Below, piece by piece: positions 6,256-13,401 of a DNA stretch of 14,692 bases. Position numbers and translations under genes: made by a program. This DNA comes from Anaerococcus sp. GTDB taxonomy: Bacteria; Bacillota; Clostridia; Tissierellales; Peptoniphilaceae. The notes below the pieces were generated by a model that saw only the letters and a program-made list of their open reading frames with translations, was not told the DNA's origin and did not search any database. The DNA is taken from contig NZ_JAPJPG010000038.1 in assembly GCF_030825785.1 (NCBI RefSeq), positions 1-14,692 on the forward strand. The letters are read 5' to 3'. How positions within the stretch are numbered: the stretch's first letter is position 1; every line of letters starts with the position of its first letter.

Positions 6256-7347
6256 TCACTCCTTTATACTAAATTCGTTATTTCCTATATTTTCTATATA
6301 ATCCTTAAGCTCAAGCGATGTAAGGAGGAAATTGACCACGTCAATCTCTTCATCTAAGCCACTAGCTATAGTGTCAGCACTTGAGTTGGGGTAGTTTACA
6401 ATGTATCTTACCACTTGGGCCTCTGCCTTATCAAGTTTTGAATAATCAAGACTCCTTCGACCGAGGTCCAAATCTTTCATATAGTCGAGCTCTTCTATAA
6501 TATCTTCTGGAGAAAGGACGAGCTTGGCCCCTTCTTGGATCATCTTGTTGGTCCCTTTGGAATAGATAGAGTTGATATTTCCAGGCACTGCGAAGACTTC
6601 CTTACCTTGGTCTAGGGCACACCTTACAGTAATCATGGTCCCCGATTTTTCCTTGGCTTCAATCACGACTGTACCTAGGGAAATCCCTGATATTATCCTA
6701 TTTCTCCTGGGAAAGTTAAAGGCAATAGGCTCCGTCCCTAGGGGAAATTCTGAAAGGATTAGTCCTGTCTCTTCGATTCTCCTGTAGAGGTCCCTGTTTT
6801 GTTTAGGATAAATCTTGTCGATCCCACAACCTATAACTCCGATTGTCCTCTTGCCCACATCAAGGGTTGCCTTGTGGCAGGTCGCATCTATCCCATAGGC
6901 AAGGCCTGATACTGTTGTAATTCCAGCCATGGCTATACTTTCTGCCAAGTTCTTACAGGCCCATCTCCCGTAGTCCGTACACTTCCTCGAACCTACGAAG
7001 GCTATGGAATTTTTGTCAGCCTCATCGTCAAACTCTCCCTTGTAATACAATACAGCTGGCTTATCTTCTATATATAAGAGATTTTTAGGGTAAGCTTCAT
7101 CGAGCATGGTGACATATTTATAATCCTTCTCATAGACTAAGTCCAGATATGACCTAAAGGCCTCGATACTTTCCTTATCAAAAACCTTCCCGTAGATCTT
7201 ATCTGTAAGGAAATCATAATAGGTCCTATCCTTTTCGAAAAAGTCCTCCAAGCCCGTCTTTTCGTAGAGGTCTAGGATTGTCTGGTTATTCAAATATATG
7301 TAGTTTAAATATAAAATAATTTCGTTTTTAGTAAATTTAAAAGGCAT
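6256..7347 (-). CDS. dprA: DNA processing protein DprA/Smf
   Basis: Binds incoming single-stranded DNA in the cytoplasm during natural transformation and loads RecA on it. The 363-residue protein has an N-terminal helical (SAM-like) region (about 1-80). The Rossmann-type core follows: AFVGSRKCTDYGR (116-128), TVSGLAYGIDATCHKATLD (145-163), GVIGCGID (170-177), FPRRNRIISG (212-221) and KSGTMITVRCALDQG (234-248). The C-terminal part (about 300-360) fits the winged-helix DprA domain. It overlaps the end of yraN by 11 bases and its own ribosome site is weak and distant (GGGAGAG), so translation is probably coupled to yraN. Its stop (TGA) is part of the topA leader. No other competence genes are in view, and dprA is widespread also in species not known to be transformable. 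Confidence 0.95.
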   Translation of the reverse strand: MPFKFTKNEIILYLNYIYLNNQTILDLYEKTGLEDFFEKDRTYYDFLTDKIYGKVFDKESIEAFRSYLDLVYEKDYKYVTMLDEAYPKNLLYIEDKPAVLYYKGEFDDEADKNSIAFVGSRKCTDYGRWACKNLAESIAMAGITTVSGLAYGIDATCHKATLDVGKRTIGVIGCGIDKIYPKQNRDLYRRIEETGLILSEFPLGTEPIAFNFPRRNRIISGISLGTVVIEAKEKSGTMITVRCALDQGKEVFAVPGNINSIYSKGTNKMIQEGAKLVLSPEDIIEELDYMKDLDLGRRSLDYSKLDKAEAQVVRYIVNYPNSSADTIASGLDEEIDVVNFLLTSLELKDYIENIGNNEFSIKE

Positions 7348-7684
7348 TTTCTATATAATTAATCTCTCCCACATCCGCTATAACTTCAGCAACATCAAAT
7401 CTCACAAGCAAATCTGTCATATTATTTTCTATAAGGAAGGCCTGGCTTGCTTGGATAATTTTCCTTTGCTTACTAGGAGTAACTGCCTCGGCAGGACTTG
7501 CAAAATTGGCATTTTTCCTAGTTTTAACTTCTACAAAAACAATCATATCGGAAAACTTCGCCACTATATCTATCTCGCCGAAGGGCTTCCTGTAATTTCT
7601 AGCAAGGATCTCATAGGACTTTTCCTTGAGATAGTCTTCGACGAAATTTTCCCCATAATCTCCAAATTCCTTCTTATAGGTCAT
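7337..7684 (-). CDS. yraN: YraN family (UPF0102) endonuclease-fold protein
   Basis: Small 115-residue protein of the YraN/UPF0102 family, which has a restriction-endonuclease-like (PD-(D/E)XK) fold. The signature is visible: GENFVEDYLK (11-20), NYRKPFGEIDIV (30-41, Asp39) and MIVFVEVKTRKN (47-58, Glu52 and Lys54), followed by AVTPSKQRKI. These residues would form a metal-dependent nuclease site. The biological role is not settled. Its fixed place beside rnhB and dprA suggests a DNA-related housekeeping role. It overlaps rnhB by 11 bases and dprA by 11 bases. Confidence 0.92.
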   Translation of the reverse strand: MTYKKEFGDYGENFVEDYLKEKSYEILARNYRKPFGEIDIVAKFSDMIVFVEVKTRKNANFASPAEAVTPSKQRKIIQASQAFLIENNMTDLLVRFDVAEVIADVGEINYIENAF

Positions 7685-8303
7685 AGATACTAAGCTGCCT
7701 TTCGTGGAACTTCCTCAAGAAAGTCTGCCTGTGGATAGGAGTTTCTCCGAACTTTTCTAGGCCCTCGTAGTGCTTTTTGGTCCCATATCCCATATTAGTC
7801 TCGAAGGAATATCCAGGATAGATTTTTGAAAAATTAATCATAATATCATCACGTCTGACCTTGGCAAGAATTGATGCACAAGATATGGAATATTCATTTA
7901 GGTCTCCCTTGACTATATTCATCTGAGGAATATCAGTATTTATCCTTTCCGCATCGATTAGGACGATTTCCGGGCGGATTTTAAGCTTGTTTAGGGCATC
8001 CTCCATGGCCTTATGGGTGGCGTTTTTGATATTAAGCTCATCAATTAATTTAGGATTGGCATAGCCATAGGCAAAATCTATGGCATCAGCTAGGATCTTT
8101 TCCTTGAGGCTTAGCATCTTCTTTCTAGTAAGCTTCTTCGAATCAGTCACTCCTTCTATGTGAGAATCTCTTTTCATAATCACAGCACAAGTTACGACAG
8201 GACCTGCCAGAGGTCCCCTGCCTACTTCGTCAATACCAGCTATAAGCTCGTAGTCTTCATGGACCTTTTTCTTTATAGCATCGTCGTATGGTGAATATTT
8301 CAT
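7674..8303 (-). CDS. rnhB: Ribonuclease HII
   Basis: Cuts the RNA strand of RNA-DNA hybrids and removes single ribonucleotides from DNA. The 209-residue protein has the type 2 RNase H signature IAGIDEVGRGPLAGPVV (21-37, Asp25 and Glu26), the substrate-binding DSKKLTRKKM (54-63), Asp117 in VLIDAERI and Asp152 in ASILAKVRRDD (143-153). Length is normal for bacterial RnhB. The start overlaps the rbgA stop by 4 bases (ATGA), and a GGAA-type ribosome site sits just before it. It overlaps yraN by 11 bases at the other end. Confidence 0.97.
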   Translation of the reverse strand: MKYSPYDDAIKKKVHEDYELIAGIDEVGRGPLAGPVVTCAVIMKRDSHIEGVTDSKKLTRKKMLSLKEKILADAIDFAYGYANPKLIDELNIKNATHKAMEDALNKLKIRPEIVLIDAERINTDIPQMNIVKGDLNEYSISCASILAKVRRDDIMINFSKIYPGYSFETNMGYGTKKHYEGLEKFGETPIHRQTFLRKFHERQLSIYDL

Positions 8304-9142
8304 GCTTTTTCCAAAGTAATCTTGCCAAGCTTTCCTGATCTAAAGTCATTTAGAATAATATTGGCAGTTCTCGTATAGTCAAAGTCTCCACCAGAAATTA
8401 TAGCCCCACGCTTTTTGGCTATGGTCTCGTAGATTTCTAGGGCAGGAAGGGCAGGATCAACTCCGTATCTGTCGACCAAGGCTTCTGGATTGTTTTCCTT
8501 CATTTCCTCCAAGAACTTAAGGGTCAAGTCTTCTATATTTAGAACCTCATCTTTAATAGCATTGGTAAAGGAAAGGTGGAGGCCGATTTTTTCTTCAAAC
8601 TTAGGCCACAAGATTCCAGGAGTATCGAGGAGCTGGATATTTGATCCAGTCTTAATCCATTGTTTGGTTTGGGTAATACCAGGACGGTTACCTACCTTGG
8701 CTCCCTTTTTCTTTGAAACCTTGTTGATAAAGGTGGACTTACCAGAATTTGGCACACCTACAATCATCATCCTAATCATGGGATTATCTATATTCTTTTT
8801 CTCATTTTTCTCAAACTTATCCTTAAGGAGGGTCCTTGCTTCCTTGTAGATCTTATCGACAGGGACATTTTCCTTTGAGTTCATCAAAAGGGCAGGGATC
8901 CCTTCTTTTCTAAATTTCTTAACCCATTTCTTGTTCTCCTCAGGATCTGAGAGGTCTGATTTATTCATTATAATCATCCTTGGCTTGTCAGCCACAATCT
9001 CATCTATCATAGGATTTCTAGATGAAATTGGTATCCTCGAATCGATTATCTCTAAGACCACATCTACCAGCTTCAAATTATTTATAATAATCTCCTTGGT
9101 CTTTTTCATATGACCAGGAAACCAGTTAATATTCATCGTCAT
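8300..9142 (-). CDS. rbgA: Ribosome biogenesis GTPase RbgA (YlqF)
   Basis: Circularly permuted GTPase that acts late in assembly of the 50S ribosomal subunit. The GTPase motifs appear in the permuted order: NKSD (G4, residues 60-63 of the chosen start), then GVPNSGKST (G1, 129-137), PGITQ (G2, 154-158) and DTPG (G3, 173-176). The N-terminal INWFPGHMKKT and DSRIP are also typical. An open frame extends 16 codons further (to 9190), but GGAGGAG at 9148-9154 sits 5 bases before the ATG at 9140-9142. The conserved N-terminus also begins there, so I choose that start (280 residues). The upstream codons overlap the promoter. It is the first gene of the rbgA-rnhB-yraN-dprA-topA operon, an order known from Bacillus and relatives. 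Confidence 0.95.
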   Translation of the reverse strand: MTMNINWFPGHMKKTKEIIINNLKLVDVVLEIIDSRIPISSRNPMIDEIVADKPRMIIMNKSDLSDPEENKKWVKKFRKEGIPALLMNSKENVPVDKIYKEARTLLKDKFEKNEKKNIDNPMIRMMIVGVPNSGKSTFINKVSKKKGAKVGNRPGITQTKQWIKTGSNIQLLDTPGILWPKFEEKIGLHLSFTNAIKDEVLNIEDLTLKFLEEMKENNPEALVDRYGVDPALPALEIYETIAKKRGAIISGGDFDYTRTANIILNDFRSGKLGKITLEKA

Positions 9143-9170
9143 TATATCTCCTCCGTATTCTCTTCTATAT

Positions 9171-9200
9171 ATTATACATAAAATAGCCATACTTTTACAA
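9171..9200 (-). promoter_or_regulatory. Promoter of the rbgA-topA operon
   Basis: The minus strand has TATAAT (9171-9176) and a partial -35 TTGTAA (9195-9200) 18 bases upstream. It sits between the terminator at 9202-9233 and the rbgA ribosome site. Confidence 0.55.
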
Positions 9201-9201
9201 G

Positions 9202-9233
9202 AAAAAAGACCTAGGCAACTTAAGCCCAGATCT
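9202..9233 (-). terminator. Rho-independent terminator after the small membrane-protein genes
   Basis: On the minus strand AGATCTGGGC (9224-9233) pairs fully with GCCTAGGTCT (9207-9216) using two G-U pairs and a seven-base loop, then a T run follows. Its first bases overlap the stop codon of the 98-residue gene. It separates this unit from the rbgA operon. Confidence 0.75.
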
Positions 9234-9528
9234 ATAGACTAAAATTCTTATTGTTCGTAGGGATATTTTCTTCCGGAAATGCTAAGGTTAATACTACAAA
9301 TAATATAAGAAAGAAGAGATTGAGAGCTAATTTTTTCTTAGAGACAATCTTTCCCTCAAAGTGAAGCTCATAGCTTATATTAAAGATAAGCATTAGAAGA
9401 AGCCCACAGGGATAAAGCCAGTGGTTCACATTTGTTCCCAAAAGCCCAAAGATTATAGGAATAAAATAATTAATCCCTTTCCTATATTTCTTAACTAAAG
9501 ATTCTAAATTATTATCTACCTTACTCAT
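9232..9528 (-). CDS. Small membrane protein of unknown function (98 aa)
   Basis: I do not recognise this protein. It has a short charged N-terminus and a hydrophobic stretch INYFIPIIFGLLG (19-31). Two more follow, around WLYPCGLLLMLIFNISYEL (37-55) and LNLFFLILFVVLTLAF (69-84), so two or three membrane segments are likely. The tail NIPTNNKNFSL is polar. ATG is preceded by GGGAGA at 5 bases, and a terminator overlaps its stop, which supports a real gene. It follows the 53-residue gene by 19 bases in the same direction. Confidence 0.65.
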   Translation of the reverse strand: MSKVDNNLESLVKKYRKGINYFIPIIFGLLGTNVNHWLYPCGLLLMLIFNISYELHFEGKIVSKKKLALNLFFLILFVVLTLAFPEENIPTNNKNFSL

Positions 9529-9547
9529 CTATTCTCTCCCGAAGACC

Positions 9548-9709
9548 TCAAATAAGCCCATTTGTTATAAGGGCAAAACATATAACTAGAAATGACCTCT
9601 TCTTTTGATCAAAATCAAATCCCTTATTCTTTCTCTTTAAAAGAAAAGTCCCAAGCTCAACTAAGATAAAATATATAAGAGTCAAAAACACTAACCTAAC
9701 AAATTTCAT
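9548..9709 (-). CDS. Small membrane protein of unknown function (53 aa)
   Basis: This short gene encodes a protein that begins MKFVRLVFLTLIYFILVELG. It has an N-terminal hydrophobic segment (about 4-24), a basic polar stretch with KRKNKGFDFDQKKR (25-38) and a second hydrophobic segment SFLVICFALITNGLI to the end. The ATG at 9707-9709 has a strong ribosome site, AGGAGGG, 4 bases upstream, and TGA ends it at 9548. The gene is placed in series with the 98-residue membrane-protein gene. The good ribosome site and the two-helix layout argue for a real gene. I cannot assign a family. Confidence 0.55.
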   Translation of the reverse strand: MKFVRLVFLTLIYFILVELGTFLLKRKNKGFDFDQKKRSFLVICFALITNGLI

Positions 9710-9772
9710 AAGCCCTCCTTCTATCTATTAAAATCCTACCCGAAATAGATAAATAATAAACGAAAATCTCCT

Positions 9773-9910
9773 CTAACTAGAAGCAGACTGATAATAAGTC
9801 AAAGCCCTCTTCCAAGTATAGGAAGTTAAAGCAAACAGTACCGCTGTATATACAATGGAAAATATTGCATCCTTTATGTTCACATCACAATAAAGGAGAC
9901 TGTGCAACAT
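9773..9910 (-). pseudogene. Probable 3' remnant of a membrane-protein gene cut by the insertion sequence
   Basis: The minus strand is open from 9910 to a TAG at 9773-9775 and encodes 45 residues, including VNIKDAIFSIVYTAVLFALT (10-29), a plausible membrane helix, then SYTWKRALTYYQSASS. The frame crosses the left end of the IS (9898), and its only ATG (9908-9910) lies inside the terminal inverted repeat. So the first four codons come from the IS and the original 5' part appears lost. An AGGAGG on the minus strand lies 13 bases before that ATG, a little far to be efficient. I cannot find the missing 5' part on the other side of the IS. It could also be an intact small gene that starts at GTG (9881-9883). 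It precedes the 53-residue gene. Confidence 0.4.
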
Positions 9911-9923
9911 TTTGTGTGTAGAA

Positions 9924-9958
9924 CCTCCTGATTAGGGTAAAGAAAACTAATCAGGTGG
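9924..9958 (+). promoter_or_regulatory. Leader hairpin covering the transposase ribosome site
   Basis: CCTCCTGATTAG (9924-9935) pairs with CTAATCAGGTGG (9947-9958) over an 11-base loop. There are nine perfect base pairs, one T-T mismatch, then two more pairs. The ribosome site AGGTGG (9953-9958), seven bases before the ATG, lies wholly in the right arm. A transcript running through the left end would fold and hide it. Confidence 0.6.
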
Positions 9959-9965
9959 AATTATT

Positions 9966-11208
9966 ATGCCAAGAAAAATACCAGAGACAAAAAGAAGCAA
10001 AATAGCAAAAATGTTAATTGAAGAATATCAACCTCAAAGTACACAAGATATCCAAAAAGCACTAAAAGATCTTTTAGGTGATACAATGGAAGAACTTTTA
10101 AAAGCCGAATTAGATGAGCATTTAGACTATGATTATGGTGAAAAACCACTTTTTCTAAATACAAGAAACGGTTCAATCAAGAAAACAGTAAAATCATCTT
10201 ATGGAAACATAGATTTAAACATACCAAGAGATAGAGAAGCAACATTTGAACCACAAGCATTAAGAAAATACGAAAAAGACATTTCAAACATAGAAAATCA
10301 AATAATATCAATGTATGCCAAAGGAATGACAACTAGAGACATATCAAGTCAAATCAAAGATATCTGTGGCTTTGGAATATCAGAAACAATAGTAAGCAAA
10401 ATAACCAACAAAATACTACCAACCATAGAAGAGTGGCAAAATAGACCGTTAGAAAAAATCTATCCTATGGTATTCTTAGACGCTATACACTACCATGTAA
10501 GCGAAAACAACATAGTAGTAAAAAAAGCAGTATAAATTGCCCTATGCTACAATCTAGAAGGCCTTAAAGAAATCCTAGGCATGTGGGTAGGAGAAAATGA
10601 ATCAAACAAATACTGGTTACTAATCTTAAATCAATTAAAAGAAAGAGGACTAGAAGATGTACTCATATTCTCAATAGATAACCTCCCAGGATTCACACAA
10701 GCCATAGAAGCAGTATACCCAAAAGCATAAATTCACCAAAAAAGTGTGGGGAAAATCATGTATAATCCGCCAAATAAGAAACTCAACCAAATATGTAAGC
10801 AGCAAAGACATCAAAGAATTAATGCGAGACTTAAAAGCAATATATAAAGCACCAACAGAAGAACTAGCCTTAACTAATCTAGAAATATTTGAAAACAAAT
10901 AGGGTGAAAAATACCCAATGTGTGTAAGCTCTTGGAGAAAAACTCGGTCAGAATTATCAACCTACTTCAAATATCCAGAAGGCATAAGAAAACTAATATA
11001 TACAACAAACGCCATGGAAAACTTCAATAGACAACTAAGAAAAGCAACAAAAAACAAAACAATATTCCCAACCGACTATGCTTTGCAAAAAATCTTGTAT
11101 CTAGCAATGGTAGATGCTTCAAGTAAGTGGACAAGTAGATTACGTGGCTGGGATCAAATCTTATCCCAATTATCAATATTTTTGAAGGGAGGTTTTAATC
11201 AAGTTTAG
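9966..11208 (+). pseudogene. IS256-family transposase, interrupted by three stops and a frameshift
   Basis: Transposase of the mutator/IS256 type that cuts and joins element ends in the cell's DNA. The reading frame starts well (MPRKIPETKRSKIAK, then KDLLGDTMEELLKAELDEHL) and includes the first catalytic Asp in FLDAIHY (Asp172). It meets TAA at 10533-10535 and continues in the same frame with GLKEILGMWVGENES and SIDNLPGFTQAIEAVYPK (second catalytic Asp). It meets TAA at 10728-10730 and is then shifted by about one base (net insertion of roughly 19 bases near 10735-10765). In the new frame it resumes with RQIRNSTKYVS. It meets TAG at 10900-10902, where the family has Trp before GEKYP, and ends with WRKTRSELSTYFKYP, the ENFNR segment holding the catalytic Glu, and SQLSIFLKGG. 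The whole family length (about 400 residues) is accounted for, so the gene is dead by small lesions, not truncated. Confidence 0.93.
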
Positions 11209-11475
11209 AATTTAGTATAAAATCGGCTGTAAATTTTCATAAAAATTTGACAGTTTATTAAAGTTGTGTAAAATTAAGTAAAGCTCCATTCCTATAGAAA
11301 TGGACTAACATTGATACAAAAAATGTATCAGCCCTTACCCTTTTATCAGGATTAAGGTTGATACACAAAATTATTTACCGACCCGGGTCACCTTATTTAA
11401 TTTGGTAGCTCTTTTTACTTGTATCATATTATAATTCTTTTATATTTGTACAAAGTATAAAACATAGTTTATCAT
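11209..11475. other. IS right end and AT-rich spacer before kdpD stop
   Basis: 11209-11382 is the non-coding right end of the IS. It contains a near-palindrome (11286-11303) and a hairpin TGATACA-aaaaa-TGTATCA (11312-11330). 11383-11475 is almost pure A/T with no gene, and I see no convincing terminator for kdpD. GACCCGGGTC (11380-11389) is a perfect 10-base palindrome lying across the IS boundary. Confidence 0.5.
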
Positions 11476-13401
11476 TTATTGGCTAGCTTTTAAAACCATA
11501 GTAAATACAGATCCACTTGGTATATTATCCGTTACACTTATTTCGCCACCATGGGCTTTAACTATAATCATACAAAGATATAAGCCTAGACCTATACTCC
11601 TCTTGCTATCGATGATTTTGTTATTAGCCGAATAGAATTTTTGGAATATTTTTTTCTTATCGGTATCCTCAATTCCTTTTCCATTATCTGCTACTTGGAT
11701 TATGACTTTGTTTGCATCTTGGTAGGCTCTTATATTGATACTTGACCCTTCAAAAGTATATTTTATAGCATTATCTACAAGGTTTATGATGACTTGTATT
11801 ATTAACCTCACATCCATATCAGCCATTAGGTAGTCATCGTCTATATCAACAGTTATATTGTGATTTTTTTTATCTCTGCTTACATGCTTTAGGGCCTCTT
11901 CTATGACTTCTTCAACCATTTGTGGTTCTATTTTTAGTTTGCTTTTACCTTCTTCAACTCTAGTTACTGAAAGTAAATTTTCTATAAGATTCAGTAGCCA
12001 CTGGGAATCATCATAAATATCTCTATATAGCCCTAATTTCATTGTTTCTGTCAAGTTTCCCGAATTATTAAGTAATATATCCGAATTACCATAAATAGTA
12101 GTTAGGGGTGTTCTTAAGTCATGGGAGATAGATCTTAAAAGATTTGTTTTCAATTGTTCATCTTTTATTCTCAAATTAGCTTCGTTTTTATCTTTCAAAA
12201 TTTTTTCTTTCTCTAAAGCCAAAGACATATCTCCAAGGATGGCTAGTAAAATTTTATTTTCTACGGAATCTAGCCTATCATTGCCCAAATATATTCCTAT
12301 AACTCCATAAACACTTGTATTAAATCTGATGGCATAATATAAGTACTTCGCATCTGGCAAATACTCTGTTCCAGCACCTGCACTTTTGTTATTGGAAAAT
12401 ACCCACTTTACTATTTCTAATTCTCTGAGAAATTCTGTATCAGCATCCCTAAGGTCATCATTGAATATTAGTGGATCCTGAATTTCTCCATCTACTATAT
12501 CGTAATAAACTATATTTCTATTTAGTAGGTTTGATAATTGATTACAGCCTGTTTCTATGATTTCGTGTTTGGATATTTTAGTCTGTAAAAGTTGATTTGT
12601 TTCTAACAAAAGCTTTGTTATATATATCATATTTGATGAGTTCTTTGCATTTTTTCTTATCTGGCTTGCTATCCTACTTGTCAAAAATGATACTGTTAAT
12701 AAGACTAAAAAAGTAATAATATATTCAGGATTAGATACTGATAAACTTAAAGTTGGCTGAGTAAAACAATAATTAAAGGCTAATACGCATATTACAGATG
12801 AAATAAAACTCACTAATTCATCATAAGTTACAAGAGCAATAATAAAAACGCCTAGTATATAGATCATTATTATATTTGCATCACTGTAGCCAAAATTATA
12901 AAATATATAACCTATTAGAGTGCTGATTGCTAGTATTATAAAAGCAATTAACAAATCTTTTGATATATTTTTGTTTTTTTTAAATCCATAAGGTTTGACC
13001 TTATCATTTATTGGAACAGCGTAAATGTCAATTCTGTCAGATTTTTTTACCACTTGATCATATATACTGGTATTTAAAGATAATAGCTTAAAATCATTTT
13101 GATTTTTTCCTATTACAACTTTTTTTACTTTATATAGTTTTGCAAAGTTTATTATTTGGCTTGCTATATCGTCATCATATATAATCTCAACCATAGCCCC
13201 CATATTTTCCGCTAGACTTAAATTGTCTTGTAGGTAGTCATTGTCCTTTTTTTCATGAAACTTATCTCTATCAGATACATATAGAGCAATTAGTTTAGCT
13301 TTTTCATTTTGGGCTATCTCATTGGCTTCTTTTATTACTTGACTATTAGATTGGGATTCAGAGATACAAACTAATACCAAATCTCTATTAATTAGATCCA
13401 T
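11476..13401 (-). CDS. kdpD: Sensor histidine kinase KdpD, short form without the N-terminal sensor domain
   Basis: Membrane kinase that phosphorylates KdpE to control the Kdp potassium pump. It has 641 residues, against roughly 890 for full-length KdpD, because the N-terminal KdpD domain with its Walker ATP-binding motif is absent. Visible in order: a universal-stress-like domain (about 6-132); four membrane segments of the DUF4118 type (about 149-243); a GAF-like region (about 275-400); the phosphoacceptor helix RSISHDLRTPLTT (423-435, His427); the N box NLVDNAIKYT (540-549); the G1 box DNGKG (572-576); and the G2 box GLGLYL (604-609). Residues 14-41 read SES-x20-LIALY, close to the SxS-x20-FTAxY motif linked with cyclic-di-AMP binding in Staphylococcus aureus KdpD. 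The ATG overlaps the kdpE end by 14 bases. No IS damage reaches the gene. Confidence 0.93.
   Translation of the reverse strand: MDLINRDLVLVCISESQSNSQVIKEANEIAQNEKAKLIALYVSDRDKFHEKKDNDYLQDNLSLAENMGAMVEIIYDDDIASQIINFAKLYKVKKVVIGKNQNDFKLLSLNTSIYDQVVKKSDRIDIYAVPINDKVKPYGFKKNKNISKDLLIAFIILAISTLIGYIFYNFGYSDANIIMIYILGVFIIALVTYDELVSFISSVICVLAFNYCFTQPTLSLSVSNPEYIITFLVLLTVSFLTSRIASQIRKNAKNSSNMIYITKLLLETNQLLQTKISKHEIIETGCNQLSNLLNRNIVYYDIVDGEIQDPLIFNDDLRDADTEFLRELEIVKWVFSNNKSAGAGTEYLPDAKYLYYAIRFNTSVYGVIGIYLGNDRLDSVENKILLAILGDMSLALEKEKILKDKNEANLRIKDEQLKTNLLRSISHDLRTPLTTIYGNSDILLNNSGNLTETMKLGLYRDIYDDSQWLLNLIENLLSVTRVEEGKSKLKIEPQMVEEVIEEALKHVSRDKKNHNITVDIDDDYLMADMDVRLIIQVIINLVDNAIKYTFEGSSINIRAYQDANKVIIQVADNGKGIEDTDKKKIFQKFYSANNKIIDSKRSIGLGLYLCMIIVKAHGGEISVTDNIPSGSVFTMVLKASQ

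Larger units (their letters stand above)
9898..11382 (+). mobile_element. IS256-family insertion sequence, decayed
   Basis: An element of about 1.49 kb bounded by imperfect inverted repeats. The left end reads GACTGTGCAACATTTTGTGT inward from 9898, and the right end reads GTCGGTAAATAATTTTGTGT inward from 11382. The two agree at about two thirds of positions, with ATTTTGTGT identical and equally spaced (11 bases) from each end. Similarity continues inward as AACCT...CCTGAT...GGGTAA on both sides. Inside is one transposase pseudogene of the IS256 (MULE-like) type. I see no target duplication: the 8 bases to the left are ATAAAGGA and to the right CCGGGTCA. So either the element is old or rearranged, or my ends are slightly off. 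Confidence 0.65.

Noticed and set aside
9143..9190. Sixteen extra codons at the start of rbgA
   Set aside because: The strong GGAGGAG site and the conserved N-terminus both point to the start at 9142; the extra codons overlap the promoter -10 element.
10533..10902. In-frame TAA/TAA/TAG in the transposase as possible stop codon recoding
   Set aside because: All housekeeping genes here end normally in TAA, TAG or TGA, and a frameshift accompanies the stops, so decay is the simple explanation.
10918..11208. Separate 96-residue transposase-like gene
   Set aside because: It is the 3' part of the same broken transposase; its ATG is an internal methionine of the conserved YPMCV segment.
11265..11285. 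GTTGTGTAAAATTAAG as the right end of the IS
   Set aside because: It resembles IS256-type end sequence but in the wrong orientation; the inverted match to the left end is at 11363-11382.
9890..11390. Target site duplication around the IS
   Set aside because: The 8 bases on each side (ATAAAGGA and CCGGGTCA) do not match.
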